Shown here piece by piece: positions 15,820 through 23,246 of a DNA stretch of 64,000 nt. Position 1 is the stretch's first letter, and each line of letters starts with the position of its first letter. This DNA is from a virus. A program made the translations under genes and the position numbers. The notes beneath the pieces are model-generated. The model did not search any database. It saw only the letters and a list, made by a program, of their open reading frames with translations, and was not told the DNA's origin. The stretch spans positions 1 through 64,000 of IMG/VR virus record IMGVR_UViG_3300005600_000030. One strand, written 5' to 3'.

Positions 15820-16196
15820 TAACCTTTCACCTTGGAACATATCCTAGAGGAAAGTACTGTGGCCTTCTCGTCATTAGAAAGAATCTTAGACCGACTACAA
15901 ATATACACCGCTTTCTCTACGTCTTGTTCACGTATATACACATTAATAGTTTTTCGTTGTAGGTAGTTCACCTGCACAATTTTACTTTCAGTAGCAAATT
16001 TAACTGAATTCCAGTCCTTATCCCACACCGATATTTGATAATAACGAATACCCTTTCGACCATTGAATATATTCATCTTGGTCGTCAAAATTCCTTCCAC
16101 ATATGATGGTCGGAGTTCCGGATAAGTTGGAGTCCACTCATGCGCGAGAGAACTCCAACTAATCATAAGGATACTTATAATCATAACAAAACGCAT
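15819..16196 (-). CDS. Exported protein, possible pilus-chaperone-like domain
   Basis: 125 residues with a signal peptide (about 18 residues, ending SLAH). The mature sequence of short beta-type strands, with Y-Q-I-S-V-W-D near its middle, resembles the N-terminal immunoglobulin-like domain of periplasmic pilus chaperones, but it is half the usual length (about 230) and lacks the second domain. It is followed four bases later by the end of a fimbria-like gene. The chaperone reading is a weak inference. Confidence 0.6.
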   Translation of the reverse strand: MRFVMIISILMISWSSLAHEWTPTYPELRPSYVEGILTTKMNIFNGRKGIRYYQISVWDKDWNSVKFATESKIVQVNYLQRKTINVYIREQDVEKAVYICSRSKILSNDEKATVLSSRICSKVKG

Positions 16197-16199
16197 AGA

Positions 16200-16703
16200 T
16201 TACTTCGCTATACATTCCGCAAGGATTATAGAACGGTACGTACCGCCAGGAAATGACTTACCAAAACCGTACTCTGCAACAGAACTTACCTTGAACCATG
16301 CAGAACCTGAAATTGTCAAGTCATACTCTGTAACATTGTTCCACTGAACTTTGTTAGTTTCAAAGTCAGACATGTTCGCATCTGACACGTCAGTAAGTTC
16401 AACATCACCAGTCCAGTTTACCACATCATTCAAGTTGGGAGATGTAGTAAAACTGTCAGGCCAAGATACTTGCGCCTTGTACGAGTCCGCTTCGATTATA
16501 TCATAACGGATGATTGGTAACACACCACCGTCCTGTGGATCTGTACTTAATCTATCTGAAGTAGGGTTACCGTAGACGCCAGGAGTGTCTGTAGTGATAA
16601 CACACTTAGATTCAATATTACCTGTAATCGGTACGTCAACAGCGGCAGTTGCAACCGCAGAACCCGTACAGAATACATATAGCATAAACATTTTCTTGAA
16701 CAT
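16200..16703 (-). CDS. Exported fimbria-like protein
   Basis: 167 residues: signal peptide (about 20 residues, ending ATAA), then VPITGNIESKCVIT, a start typical of fimbrial and spore-coat-U/CsuA-type subunits with a first-strand cysteine. A second cysteine near the C-terminus (ILAECIAK) could close a disulfide. The remainder is beta-rich and ends in a strand. Its upstream neighbour in the operon is the 298-residue exported protein. Function is unknown; an adhesin or envelope fibre is one option. Confidence 0.6.
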   Translation of the reverse strand: MFKKMFMLYVFCTGSAVATAAVDVPITGNIESKCVITTDTPGVYGNPTSDRLSTDPQDGGVLPIIRYDIIEADSYKAQVSWPDSFTTSPNLNDVVNWTGDVELTDVSDANMSDFETNKVQWNNVTEYDLTISGSAWFKVSSVAEYGFGKSFPGGTYRSIILAECIAK

Positions 16704-17599
16704 TATTGTTCCCCTTTATTATTGTTGTTTTTAACATACTGTTGTTCAACCATCTGCTCATGCAAAAGTTGTTGCATCAATCCTACTCGCCTTCCCGACT
16801 TATTGTCCGGTAAGTTTTTATCCTTCAATGCAAATGGTTCTTCATATGAACCACCATCAATTGAAGCATTAACGTATGTCGAAGGTATGATACTCAACGC
16901 CATAAGTTGTGTATGTTTTTCTTGTGCACCCTCGGTAAGTAATTCCGAGTTTACTGCACCAAGTGTAATCTCTAGACGTTCACGTTTCTTCTGTAGAACC
17001 GCCTTTTTTCTATCTCTTTCTTTTTCTTCTTCTTCGTCTTTATCGACTTTCTTATTTTCTTCATTTTCCTGTATGAATCTATCTTCCTGTTCATACAGTG
17101 CATTCAAATCCACTTCGGGTATATCCGGAATAGGTTGTACATAATTGGGACAAGAAGGGTCACTCTGAGGGTCAAAACATGGGTCATACCTATAATCGTA
17201 TGTGACCAGTGCATCCTCTACCGTACCTTCACCCTCTACTTCTATCGAACCATCACCCCAACGGTCAATCAACACATTAGGTTGAGGTAACAACTTTCGT
17301 ATTGTCCTGCCTGGTTTCTGAGACCAGTCATCCACTTCTCGAAATATATACTGTCCTTCGTTACGTGCATCCTCGTTCTGAACATAAACGACCATATCAC
17401 TATTAGGGTCTTTCACTGCGGTATATTGATAAAAGATACCCGTCACTTCCAGTCCCGCCTGTTGAGGCAGGATATTTTGCATTACCCAATTATAACCTAT
17501 ATCCGCAGCGTTACCTGTGGTACCGTTAACAGTCTCAGAGTAAGAGTAAGAGGAGTAACAAACTAGCAACACTAGCGCCACCCACAAGAGTCTTTTCAT
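16703..17599 (-). CDS. Exported protein with charged linker, unknown function
   Basis: 298 residues: signal peptide (about 21 residues), a conserved-looking domain at about 30-150 (YNWVMQNILPQQAG, GDGSIEVEG, then a Cys pair in CFDPQSDPSC), a very charged helical segment at about 180-215 (E/K/D-rich) and a C-terminal domain. I recall relatives in marine T4-like phages, all unannotated. The start overlaps the preceding gene by 65 bases, which makes a shorter start possible. Confidence 0.7.
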   Translation of the reverse strand: MKRLLWVALVLLVCYSSYSYSETVNGTTGNAADIGYNWVMQNILPQQAGLEVTGIFYQYTAVKDPNSDMVVYVQNEDARNEGQYIFREVDDWSQKPGRTIRKLLPQPNVLIDRWGDGSIEVEGEGTVEDALVTYDYRYDPCFDPQSDPSCPNYVQPIPDIPEVDLNALYEQEDRFIQENEENKKVDKDEEEEKERDRKKAVLQKKRERLEITLGAVNSELLTEGAQEKHTQLMALSIIPSTYVNASIDGGSYEEPFALKDKNLPDNKSGRRVGLMQQLLHEQMVEQQYVKNNNNKGEQ

Positions 17600-18110
17600 C
17601 TTTACTCATTTCCTTATCTTTTTCTTTACCGTCTTGGGGTTTGTCTAATTCAGATGCTGCCTGCCACGCAAGTTTTGCATCTTCACCAATCATCCCGTCA
17701 TATGGACAAGGTGTTCCTGCATTCATCATCGCATCAAAGACTCGTTTGTCCTGACACATTACTGATACCGCAGCCACCTTCATACCCATATCATATAGGG
17801 TCTTAGAATTCTTGAGTCGTTCACAGTTGAGGTCTGTTACCTGAGTACCCATTGAGATACCGAGGATTTGCGTTTGAACCGCACCCGCTACACCGAACGT
17901 ACATAAGTCTGAGTTAGACGTATTGATAGTCGGACTAATAGCACTAGGAGGAGGTGACTTCAAGGTTGTCGTTGAGTCTGACTTCGAGGTCACTGTGCTG
18001 TTTGTAGTTGAATCTGTTCTAATCGTATCGTCTACAGGTTCTACTTCTTGAGAGAACGCCATTGACGAAAATAAAAGTAATGCACTTGTTATTATTATCA
18101 TTCGTTGCAT
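17535..18110 (-). CDS. Exported protein, first gene of late secreted cluster
   Basis: 191 residues: signal peptide (about 20 residues), a Ser/Thr-rich linker to about residue 65, a domain with four cysteines (DLCTFG, LNCERL, VMCQDK, TPCPYD), a charged segment and a C-terminal hydrophobic tail (ASLLLLLLLL) that may anchor it in a membrane. The ATG follows a run of T directly after a terminator hairpin and has no obvious ribosome site. A TATAAATA box lies 36 bases upstream. Confidence 0.7.
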   Translation of the reverse strand: MQRMIIITSALLLFSSMAFSQEVEPVDDTIRTDSTTNSTVTSKSDSTTTLKSPPPSAISPTINTSNSDLCTFGVAGAVQTQILGISMGTQVTDLNCERLKNSKTLYDMGMKVAAVSVMCQDKRVFDAMMNAGTPCPYDGMIGEDAKLAWQAASELDKPQDGKEKDKEMSKDEKTLVGGASVASLLLLLLLL

Positions 18111-18148
18111 AAAAAAATACCCATGTTTTAATTCGTTAACATGGGTAT
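18111..18148 (-). terminator. Intrinsic terminator overlapping a late promoter
   Basis: On the minus strand an 11-base-pair perfect stem (ATACCCATGTT / AACATGGGTAT, loop of 10) is followed by seven Ts. It would end transcripts arriving from the glycosyltransferase gene at 18178. The left arm overlaps the TATAAATA box at 18146. Confidence 0.85.
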
Positions 18149-18153
18149 TTATA
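18146..18153 (-). promoter_or_regulatory. Late promoter (TATAAATA) of the exported-protein cluster
   Basis: Exact T4 late-promoter box. Its transcript would begin within the terminator's left arm and so could not form the full hairpin. Confidence 0.85.
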
Positions 18154-18177
18154 CGATTTAACTTTTTAAGTAGAGTA

Positions 18178-18855
18178 TTATTTAATCAGTCCGCGTTCAA
18201 CCAACTCTCTATAATTCTCAATCTTCTGTCGTTTAGGGCCTTGGGGAGTGACCTTTGTCCTTATATGTATAAAGTTTGCACGTTCAACATCTGGTTCGAA
18301 CGAAGAGTAGTTCCACATTTGTCCATCGAGATAGTTACCCTTCTGTGTGTGGGACATCCCAAGTTTATGTGCGAGAGTGTGCATGACACCTTCATCGACC
18401 CAGTTCTGTTTATACTGCAACACGATATTATCGGTCAGTACACTACGAAACTTCCTACGTTGTTCTCGTGTGAGTTTGTAGATAGAACCACCCCAGTAAG
18501 GTGCACCTTCATTGCCCCAAACAACACCTAATGTTTTCGCAATACCTGCACGTAGTTTAGTTTGAATCTCGGTATGCCTACCTATACCTTCACACTCAAA
18601 AATGTTTTCAGAACAACCCTTACGAACAAACATATCGGCATCGACCATAACGAGATTGTCATAGTCATCCCATCTCTCATCTAACATGAGTAGTTTCTGT
18701 AGTTCTGGTCTCACAGACAAAGAAGTGAATTGGTCTCCCAATACAAGTTCATAGTCCGCACCGACCATCTCAGCGTACTCAGAGATACTCTTAGATGAGA
18801 GTTTGGCTAGTTCGTTGAGTTCTCCAGACCAGTGTTGTAGGATAATATTTTTCAT
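18178..18855 (-). CDS. GT-A type glycosyltransferase
   Basis: 225 residues. The N-terminus (IILQHWSG, then YAEMVGADYEL) and MVDADMFV give a short nucleotide-sugar glycosyltransferase with a D-x-D metal motif near residue 72. It resembles the protein at 35550 in its opening and in the D-x-D context, so the two are probably distant paralogues. It sits last in the early operon, after two SGNH-like genes, and is followed by a strong terminator. Confidence 0.7.
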   Translation of the reverse strand: MKNIILQHWSGELNELAKLSSKSISEYAEMVGADYELVLGDQFTSLSVRPELQKLLMLDERWDDYDNLVMVDADMFVRKGCSENIFECEGIGRHTEIQTKLRAGIAKTLGVVWGNEGAPYWGGSIYKLTREQRRKFRSVLTDNIVLQYKQNWVDEGVMHTLAHKLGMSHTQKGNYLDGQMWNYSSFEPDVERANFIHIRTKVTPQGPKRQKIENYRELVERGLIK

Positions 18856-19619
18856 TATGTATTCTTAAATCGTGTGTTAAATAGGTGTTCAAGAAGAACT
18901 GCATATCCGGTATGCGCGTCTTCGTCAGGGTGACCGTGTGGTCTAATAGTATAACCCTTCATAGCGAATCCGAAGAAATCTATATGTTTCCCTAGACCTA
19001 TACGACTAGTGTCCTTTAATGCACCAAGGGAGTCTTCGACATAGTTCATCCAGTTTGTCCAAGGTGCCTCGGTCTTGCGATATCTAGGTTTCATAGTCTC
19101 TAGTAATCCTTCCCACATTCTTTCGTGGAAGACTCCCTGTATAAGTTTGATACCAAGTTGGTCACACAACCATTGCATATGAGTCATATAGTTTAGAGTT
19201 CGAAGTATACCCGTTCTTGTAACATCATAGTAATCATAGTACTGATCCATTACCTTTTCGAGTTCTGGTTTAAGGTTGTTTAACCTAGAGGGAGATATCT
19301 GAGTCATACACTGATATCTTTTGATATTACGAACAGTCTCATAATCTGCGACATGATTTTCTGCGACCTCTTCTCTCTGCCACGCAGACCATAGTATTAC
19401 AATATGGGTAGGAAGTTCTTTGCATGTTCTGAGATAGTCCGTGGTATCTCGAAATATCTTAGAATTACACGCACCACAAGTCGCTAGATTAATATGGGGC
19501 ATATCCATAGACTTTGCTAATTTATATGTGAATGTGTGTTCGTCATGGGTAGGAGGTTCTTGGTCATAACCATCCAATTCATCTCCCCAAACAAAACTAC
19601 ACCCATTAGTCAATAACAT
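18855..19619 (-). CDS. SGNH/GDSL-hydrolase-like protein (paralogue A)
   Basis: 254 residues from the ATG at 19619 (TGATG overlap, AAGGTGG ribosome site). TNGCSFVWGDEL resembles the GDS block I, NLATCGACN block II, and HPDEDAH a C-terminal D-x-x-H-like block. The nucleophile Ser is in GCSF. Esterase or deacetylase activity on a glycan is plausible, given the glycosyltransferase next to it. Clearly homologous to the next gene. Confidence 0.6.
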   Translation of the reverse strand: MLLTNGCSFVWGDELDGYDQEPPTHDEHTFTYKLAKSMDMPHINLATCGACNSKIFRDTTDYLRTCKELPTHIVILWSAWQREEVAENHVADYETVRNIKRYQCMTQISPSRLNNLKPELEKVMDQYYDYYDVTRTGILRTLNYMTHMQWLCDQLGIKLIQGVFHERMWEGLLETMKPRYRKTEAPWTNWMNYVEDSLGALKDTSRIGLGKHIDFFGFAMKGYTIRPHGHPDEDAHTGYAVLLEHLFNTRFKNT

Positions 19620-20401
19620 CAAAACCACCTTCTTCTTTTTGAAATTTGATGTATCATATTTGCATACTCGGTATGAGCCACCTCATCCGCGTGACCCATA
19701 GGTTTGACAGTTCCCACATTATACGAAAGACTAAAAATGTCTGTATAGTATCCCAACCCAATTTTACACTCGGGTCTCAGATAATCAAGAGAATCTATCA
19801 TTTCAGATTTATAGTCAGAATAACCATCACTCTTCATAGTGCTCAAGATGTTCTTGTATAGGTCACCGTGTATAACACCCTGAACCACTTTAATCCCTAA
19901 CTGGTCACACAACCACTGTATATGTTTCATGTACATCATACCGTGGACAATCTGAGTGTGCATAGATAATACTTTTTCAGTATATAGTCTTAGAATATCA
20001 GTTCGTTCGGGGTGTGCATCATCTCCAATCTCCCATCTCAAAGAAGAGGAACCATGGAATGGAATGACCTGATTCATATTACATTCTTGAGGGATGTTTA
20101 TATTTTTATCCGACTCAAGACGAAAGGGTTCACATATCTCAAACCTACCCCAACTACTCCATGTGATAACCAAGAGGTCAATGTCTCGGTCATCTTTCTG
20201 GAGGAAGTCAAGGGTAGTTCGAAATATCTTGGTGTTGGACGAACCGTTGGCCGCGAGGTTTACATACTTCTTACCTAACATGTCCGATAGTTTGTATGCA
20301 TACGTGTGGTGATGATGGTAGTCTTCACCTTCAGTGTTTCGACTACCGTCTAACTCATCACCGTATGTAAAGGAATCACCGTTATAAAGTATTATTCCCA
20401 T
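19619..20401 (-). CDS. SGNH/GDSL-hydrolase-like protein (paralogue B)
   Basis: 260 residues from the ATG at 20401, chosen by alignment with its paralogue; 20413 is an alternative. NGDSFTYGDEL matches the GDSL block I exactly at G-D-S, NLAANGSSN the block II Asn region, and HADEVAHTEYAN the C-terminal block. Tandem duplicate of the next gene. Substrate unknown. Confidence 0.6.
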   Translation of the reverse strand: MGIILYNGDSFTYGDELDGSRNTEGEDYHHHHTYAYKLSDMLGKKYVNLAANGSSNTKIFRTTLDFLQKDDRDIDLLVITWSSWGRFEICEPFRLESDKNINIPQECNMNQVIPFHGSSSLRWEIGDDAHPERTDILRLYTEKVLSMHTQIVHGMMYMKHIQWLCDQLGIKVVQGVIHGDLYKNILSTMKSDGYSDYKSEMIDSLDYLRPECKIGLGYYTDIFSLSYNVGTVKPMGHADEVAHTEYANMIHQISKRRRWF

Positions 20402-20885
20402 GTTCCAAGTCATGTATGTAAAGTTGAATTAAACCATAGTGCAATACTTTGATGATGTCTTTACGCCACTCGGCAGGAGTCTCACCTTTCTTACCATAAC
20501 GTTTCAGATACTTCTTCGCATTACCGATACAGAAACCTGTACCATGACCGTCATCAATGATGTCTTCGGTTGCCTGAATCTTACCACCGGCATAGTGTTG
20601 GTCATATGTCTTATCGATGTATGACTGTAGTTCTTGAATCAACTCACCTTCACGGAACTTATATTCAATACGAGGATTATAATCATTTGGATTGAATGTA
20701 TTGAATTGATACGTGTCCGAAAACACCTTCCAATCATCGGACAAAGGAGGATTATTGTCAACATAGGTGATATCATCTACAGACAATTTAGTGTTCTCAT
20801 ATGCCTTATCCCACTCGGCAGGAGTCGCATCATTCAGACTGCGACCACCTACGGTAACATCTCCATAATATTCTGAACCAGCCAT
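20382..20885 (-). CDS. DUF3310-domain protein
   Basis: 167 residues. The C-terminal part CIGNAKKYLKRYG ... DIIKVLHYGL matches the phage DUF3310 domain (annotated in some phages as nucleotide-kinase-like). The N-terminal 90 residues are phage-specific. It overlaps the next gene by about 20 bases and starts at the stop of DsbA-like gene. Confidence 0.7.
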   Translation of the reverse strand: MAGSEYYGDVTVGGRSLNDATPAEWDKAYENTKLSVDDITYVDNNPPLSDDWKVFSDTYQFNTFNPNDYNPRIEYKFREGELIQELQSYIDKTYDQHYAGGKIQATEDIIDDGHGTGFCIGNAKKYLKRYGKKGETPAEWRKDIIKVLHYGLIQLYIHDLEHGNNTL

Positions 20886-21130
20886 TAGAACAACTCCTCA
20901 TATAATGCTTCAAGGTCTTCGTACTCGGTACGAACTTCTGCCATGTTTGCTTTGTGATAAATCGTAGCAAGTTTGCGGATGTGTTTCTTATCCACACCAT
21001 GATTCTCAAAAGTAACTTGGACGATATCTTTCATCAAATCTTTCTCTGCATCAATGCGAGTCATACTATCAGATAGTTCTTTAATCGCACCTGCAACTTT
21101 CTTTTTATCTTCGGGGGTCAATGTAATCAT
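20885..21130 (-). CDS. dsbA: DsbA-like double-stranded DNA-binding protein
   Basis: 81 residues, acidic and helical. The pattern KELSDSMTRIDAEKD ... RKLATIYHKAN corresponds to the T4 DsbA family, which binds DNA near late promoters. The name here refers to the T4 dsDNA-binding protein, not to the thiol oxidoreductase. Confidence 0.7.
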   Translation of the reverse strand: MITLTPEDKKKVAGAIKELSDSMTRIDAEKDLMKDIVQVTFENHGVDKKHIRKLATIYHKANMAEVRTEYEDLEALYEELF

Positions 21131-21792
21131 TCTGTTTCTATATCCTCAATTAGTAAATCACGTAAATCTCGAGCCTGTTGGTCACGAGGGTCACTTCTTC
21201 CATACCCGCAAAACTTGTATGCGAGGGTAATTCTGTCTTCTCCTGCATACGCAGAATGCCAACATAAGTTCTCAGGTTCATCTTCGGGTGCAAAGTAGAA
21301 GTGTCTACACTGCCATCCTGCGACATCCTGAATAGTTACAATCTCACCTGTATCATTGTCACGGTACTTGAAGTATCCATTACCACTCCTAGACCAAGTG
21401 AATAGTACCTGATAAGCAGATGCATCATAATTAGTGTGCCATCCCACGAATCCGCCTGGCGGATAGTAGGATAACAGTGCGGATGTATGTGCACCAATCT
21501 CTGCTGCAAAGTCGTACTTGACACGTTGCATATAATCTTTCCAAGAAGGGTCATGTCGAACCATCTTAGAGATAGGTTGTGCAAAATGTCTATCCGGTAC
21601 ACCAACCAGTGTATCACGTGATAAACAGTTTGTCAAGTATTCCTTGGAACAAAAGTATTCACCGTTGGTCTTATCTTCTTCTTCACTGTATACATGAAAG
21701 TCAGGATTGGAATAGTCGCGACTAAAGAAGTCCTCGACAAAACCATCAAGGGTCTTTAGTAGTTCTTTGTTCCGAATTACAACTTCACTCAT
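21127..21792 (-). CDS. 2OG-Fe(II) oxygenase-like protein
   Basis: 221 residues from the ATG at 21792 (GGAA upstream; a GTG precedes it). GWHTNYDASAY would be the first iron-binding segment and WHSAYAGEDRITL the distal His...Arg. The usual H-x-D reads H-T-N here. A paralogue with the same H-T-N occurs at 49460. Possible roles are protein, nucleotide or metabolite hydroxylation. Confidence 0.6.
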   Translation of the reverse strand: MSEVVIRNKELLKTLDGFVEDFFSRDYSNPDFHVYSEEEDKTNGEYFCSKEYLTNCLSRDTLVGVPDRHFAQPISKMVRHDPSWKDYMQRVKYDFAAEIGAHTSALLSYYPPGGFVGWHTNYDASAYQVLFTWSRSGNGYFKYRDNDTGEIVTIQDVAGWQCRHFYFAPEDEPENLCWHSAYAGEDRITLAYKFCGYGRSDPRDQQARDLRDLLIEDIETE

Positions 21793-21997
21793 CACTTATT
21801 CCGTATCTGATATGGTTGTACCATAATCTTTCATGACCATAGTACATAACAAACTTAATAACCAAATCTGCAAAGAATACTGCACCAACCGCTTTCATCG
21901 GTAGACCGAAGAATAGTGCAATACCCGCAGTGGTCACTGACGCAATTATGCGCCAAGTAACCGCCTTTGCAAGATGTCTCTTATACGATAATACCAC
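21785..21997 (-). CDS. DUF2061-like membrane protein
   Basis: 70 residues from a GTG at 21997 with GAGG six bases upstream. The sequence KRHLAKAVTWRIIAS followed by two hydrophobic helices and GHERLWYNH closely fits DUF2061, a small bacterial membrane family. The longer frame to 22057 would run over the preceding gene. Confidence 0.75.
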   Translation of the reverse strand: MVLSYKRHLAKAVTWRIIASVTTAGIALFFGLPMKAVGAVFFADLVIKFVMYYGHERLWYNHIRYGISDE

Positions 21998-22250
21998 TAG
22001 TGGCCTCAATCCAAGCCTTCTCGAAAGACTCATTGGTTGGTACCACAAAGATGACATCGGTAAATGTCAAGGTCTTTGGGTTCTCGACCGCAGACATACA
22101 CACACCACGACCAAAACCAATCTGACCATCCGGACTCTTCACGATTAGACGTGGGTCTTGTACATGAATAGAACCAGCATCAATTCGGTCTAGTCGAGCG
22201 ATATACTCACCCACACCCGTCATTATTGTAACAATATCATTCTTCTTCAT
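21981..22250 (-). CDS. Small hypothetical beta-rich protein
   Basis: 89 residues, many short strands and glycines (VTIMTGVGEYIARL), resembling a small beta-barrel. No family assigned. It overlaps its neighbours on both sides. Confidence 0.6.
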   Translation of the reverse strand: MKKNDIVTIMTGVGEYIARLDRIDAGSIHVQDPRLIVKSPDGQIGFGRGVCMSAVENPKTLTFTDVIFVVPTNESFEKAWIEATSGIIV

Positions 22251-22425
22251 TTTCTTCTCCTACCTTTTTATTTAAAATCCATGAACCATTTGTATGAAGT
22301 TCCCATTTTACCACATCACCTACCTTCAAGTCAAGCGATTCCATTATCTCATCATTAAATTCAATACACAATTGTCCATCATCATCTTCAACAATAGGAC
22401 ATGTATAAGTCTTATTCGCTTTCAT
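22237..22425 (-). CDS. AbrB-like small protein
   Basis: 62 residues. CIEFNDEIMESLDLKVGDVVKWEL follows the swapped-hairpin AbrB/SpoVT pattern (I-P-x-x-[IL] ... L-x-x-G-D-x-[IV]). A DNA-binding regulatory role is possible; in phages such proteins are usually uncharacterised. Confidence 0.55.
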   Translation of the reverse strand: MKANKTYTCPIVEDDDGQLCIEFNDEIMESLDLKVGDVVKWELHTNGSWILNKKVGEENEEE

Positions 22426-23077
22426 TCATCACCGCCTCTGCTATATCTGGGAAATGTACCTTAACATGTTCCCAACATTGTTCTGCAACTATACGATGTT
22501 CCTTCTGAGTCTCGATACCCATACGCAACTTACAATAGTGAATCCACGAACGCAGACTCCCTGCCATGTACAATGTAGTATCGGTCAGACCTTCGGGCAG
22601 TAACGCACGTGCCTGTTCTTTTGCAATACCCATATCGAGTGCTTTCTCATACTCTTTCTGAGCCATCCAACGAACCCGACTCTGAGCGTGCATCCACTCA
22701 TGATGGATATGTTGGTCATCAGTCTCATTAGATGCCTGACGGTTCTTCTCATCCTGTAGACGTGGTTCACGTGTAGAGAACTCTTCACTAACCGCATACC
22801 GTTGAGAGAACTCTTGAAATGAAAACGAACGATGACGAAGAATCTGACGTGAGATATCTCGAGTTGTTTTGATTTCAAGGGTCATGTGCACCATTTCAAA
22901 CGGTGACCAATGTTGGTGTTTTGCAAGATACCGCAATAGTTTAGGTGCGGTCTCACTGTTATTTTGATTTGTAGGATTAGACACACGTGCAGTATATGCG
23001 ATTAGTTCATTCGCATCCCAACACCCTGTCACACCCACATTAGGTTTACTTATAGCAACCAGATTTGCTTCACTCAT
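22412..23077 (-). CDS. thyX: Flavin-dependent thymidylate synthase ThyX
   Basis: 221 residues from the ATG at 23077 (GAGGAAAAAG ribosome site). RHRSFSFQEFSQRY contains the ThyX motif R-H-R-x(7)-S. It makes dTMP from dUMP with FAD and methylenetetrahydrofolate. It replaces the T4 ThyA-type synthase, as in many marine phages, and works with the dCMP deaminase and MazG-like protein encoded at 39 kb. Confidence 0.95.
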   Translation of the reverse strand: MSEANLVAISKPNVGVTGCWDANELIAYTARVSNPTNQNNSETAPKLLRYLAKHQHWSPFEMVHMTLEIKTTRDISRQILRHRSFSFQEFSQRYAVSEEFSTREPRLQDEKNRQASNETDDQHIHHEWMHAQSRVRWMAQKEYEKALDMGIAKEQARALLPEGLTDTTLYMAGSLRSWIHYCKLRMGIETQKEHRIVAEQCWEHVKVHFPDIAEAVMNESE

Positions 23078-23246
23078 CTTTTTCCTCTTCGTCCTCGTAT
23101 TCAATTGCACCATCTTTAAACATATCGTTATCTTCGAAAAAAATTACTGCTGTTTCGATACCCTTCTGTTTACCTTCTCTATACCCCCACCAGAATGCGA
23201 GGAGCATACACCCCATGGTCAATAGTGTTTGTCCGATTGGTGTCAT
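23070..23246 (-). CDS. Small membrane protein
   Basis: 58 residues starting ATG at 23246 (ATGA overlap with the helicase stop) and ending at 23070 inside the ThyX start region. It begins MTPIGQTLLTMGCMLLAFWWG, one transmembrane segment, and has an acidic tail (EYEDEEEKDE). I recall similar short proteins beside the helicase gene in cyanophages. Confidence 0.65.
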   Translation of the reverse strand: MTPIGQTLLTMGCMLLAFWWGYREGKQKGIETAVIFFEDNDMFKDGAIEYEDEEEKDE

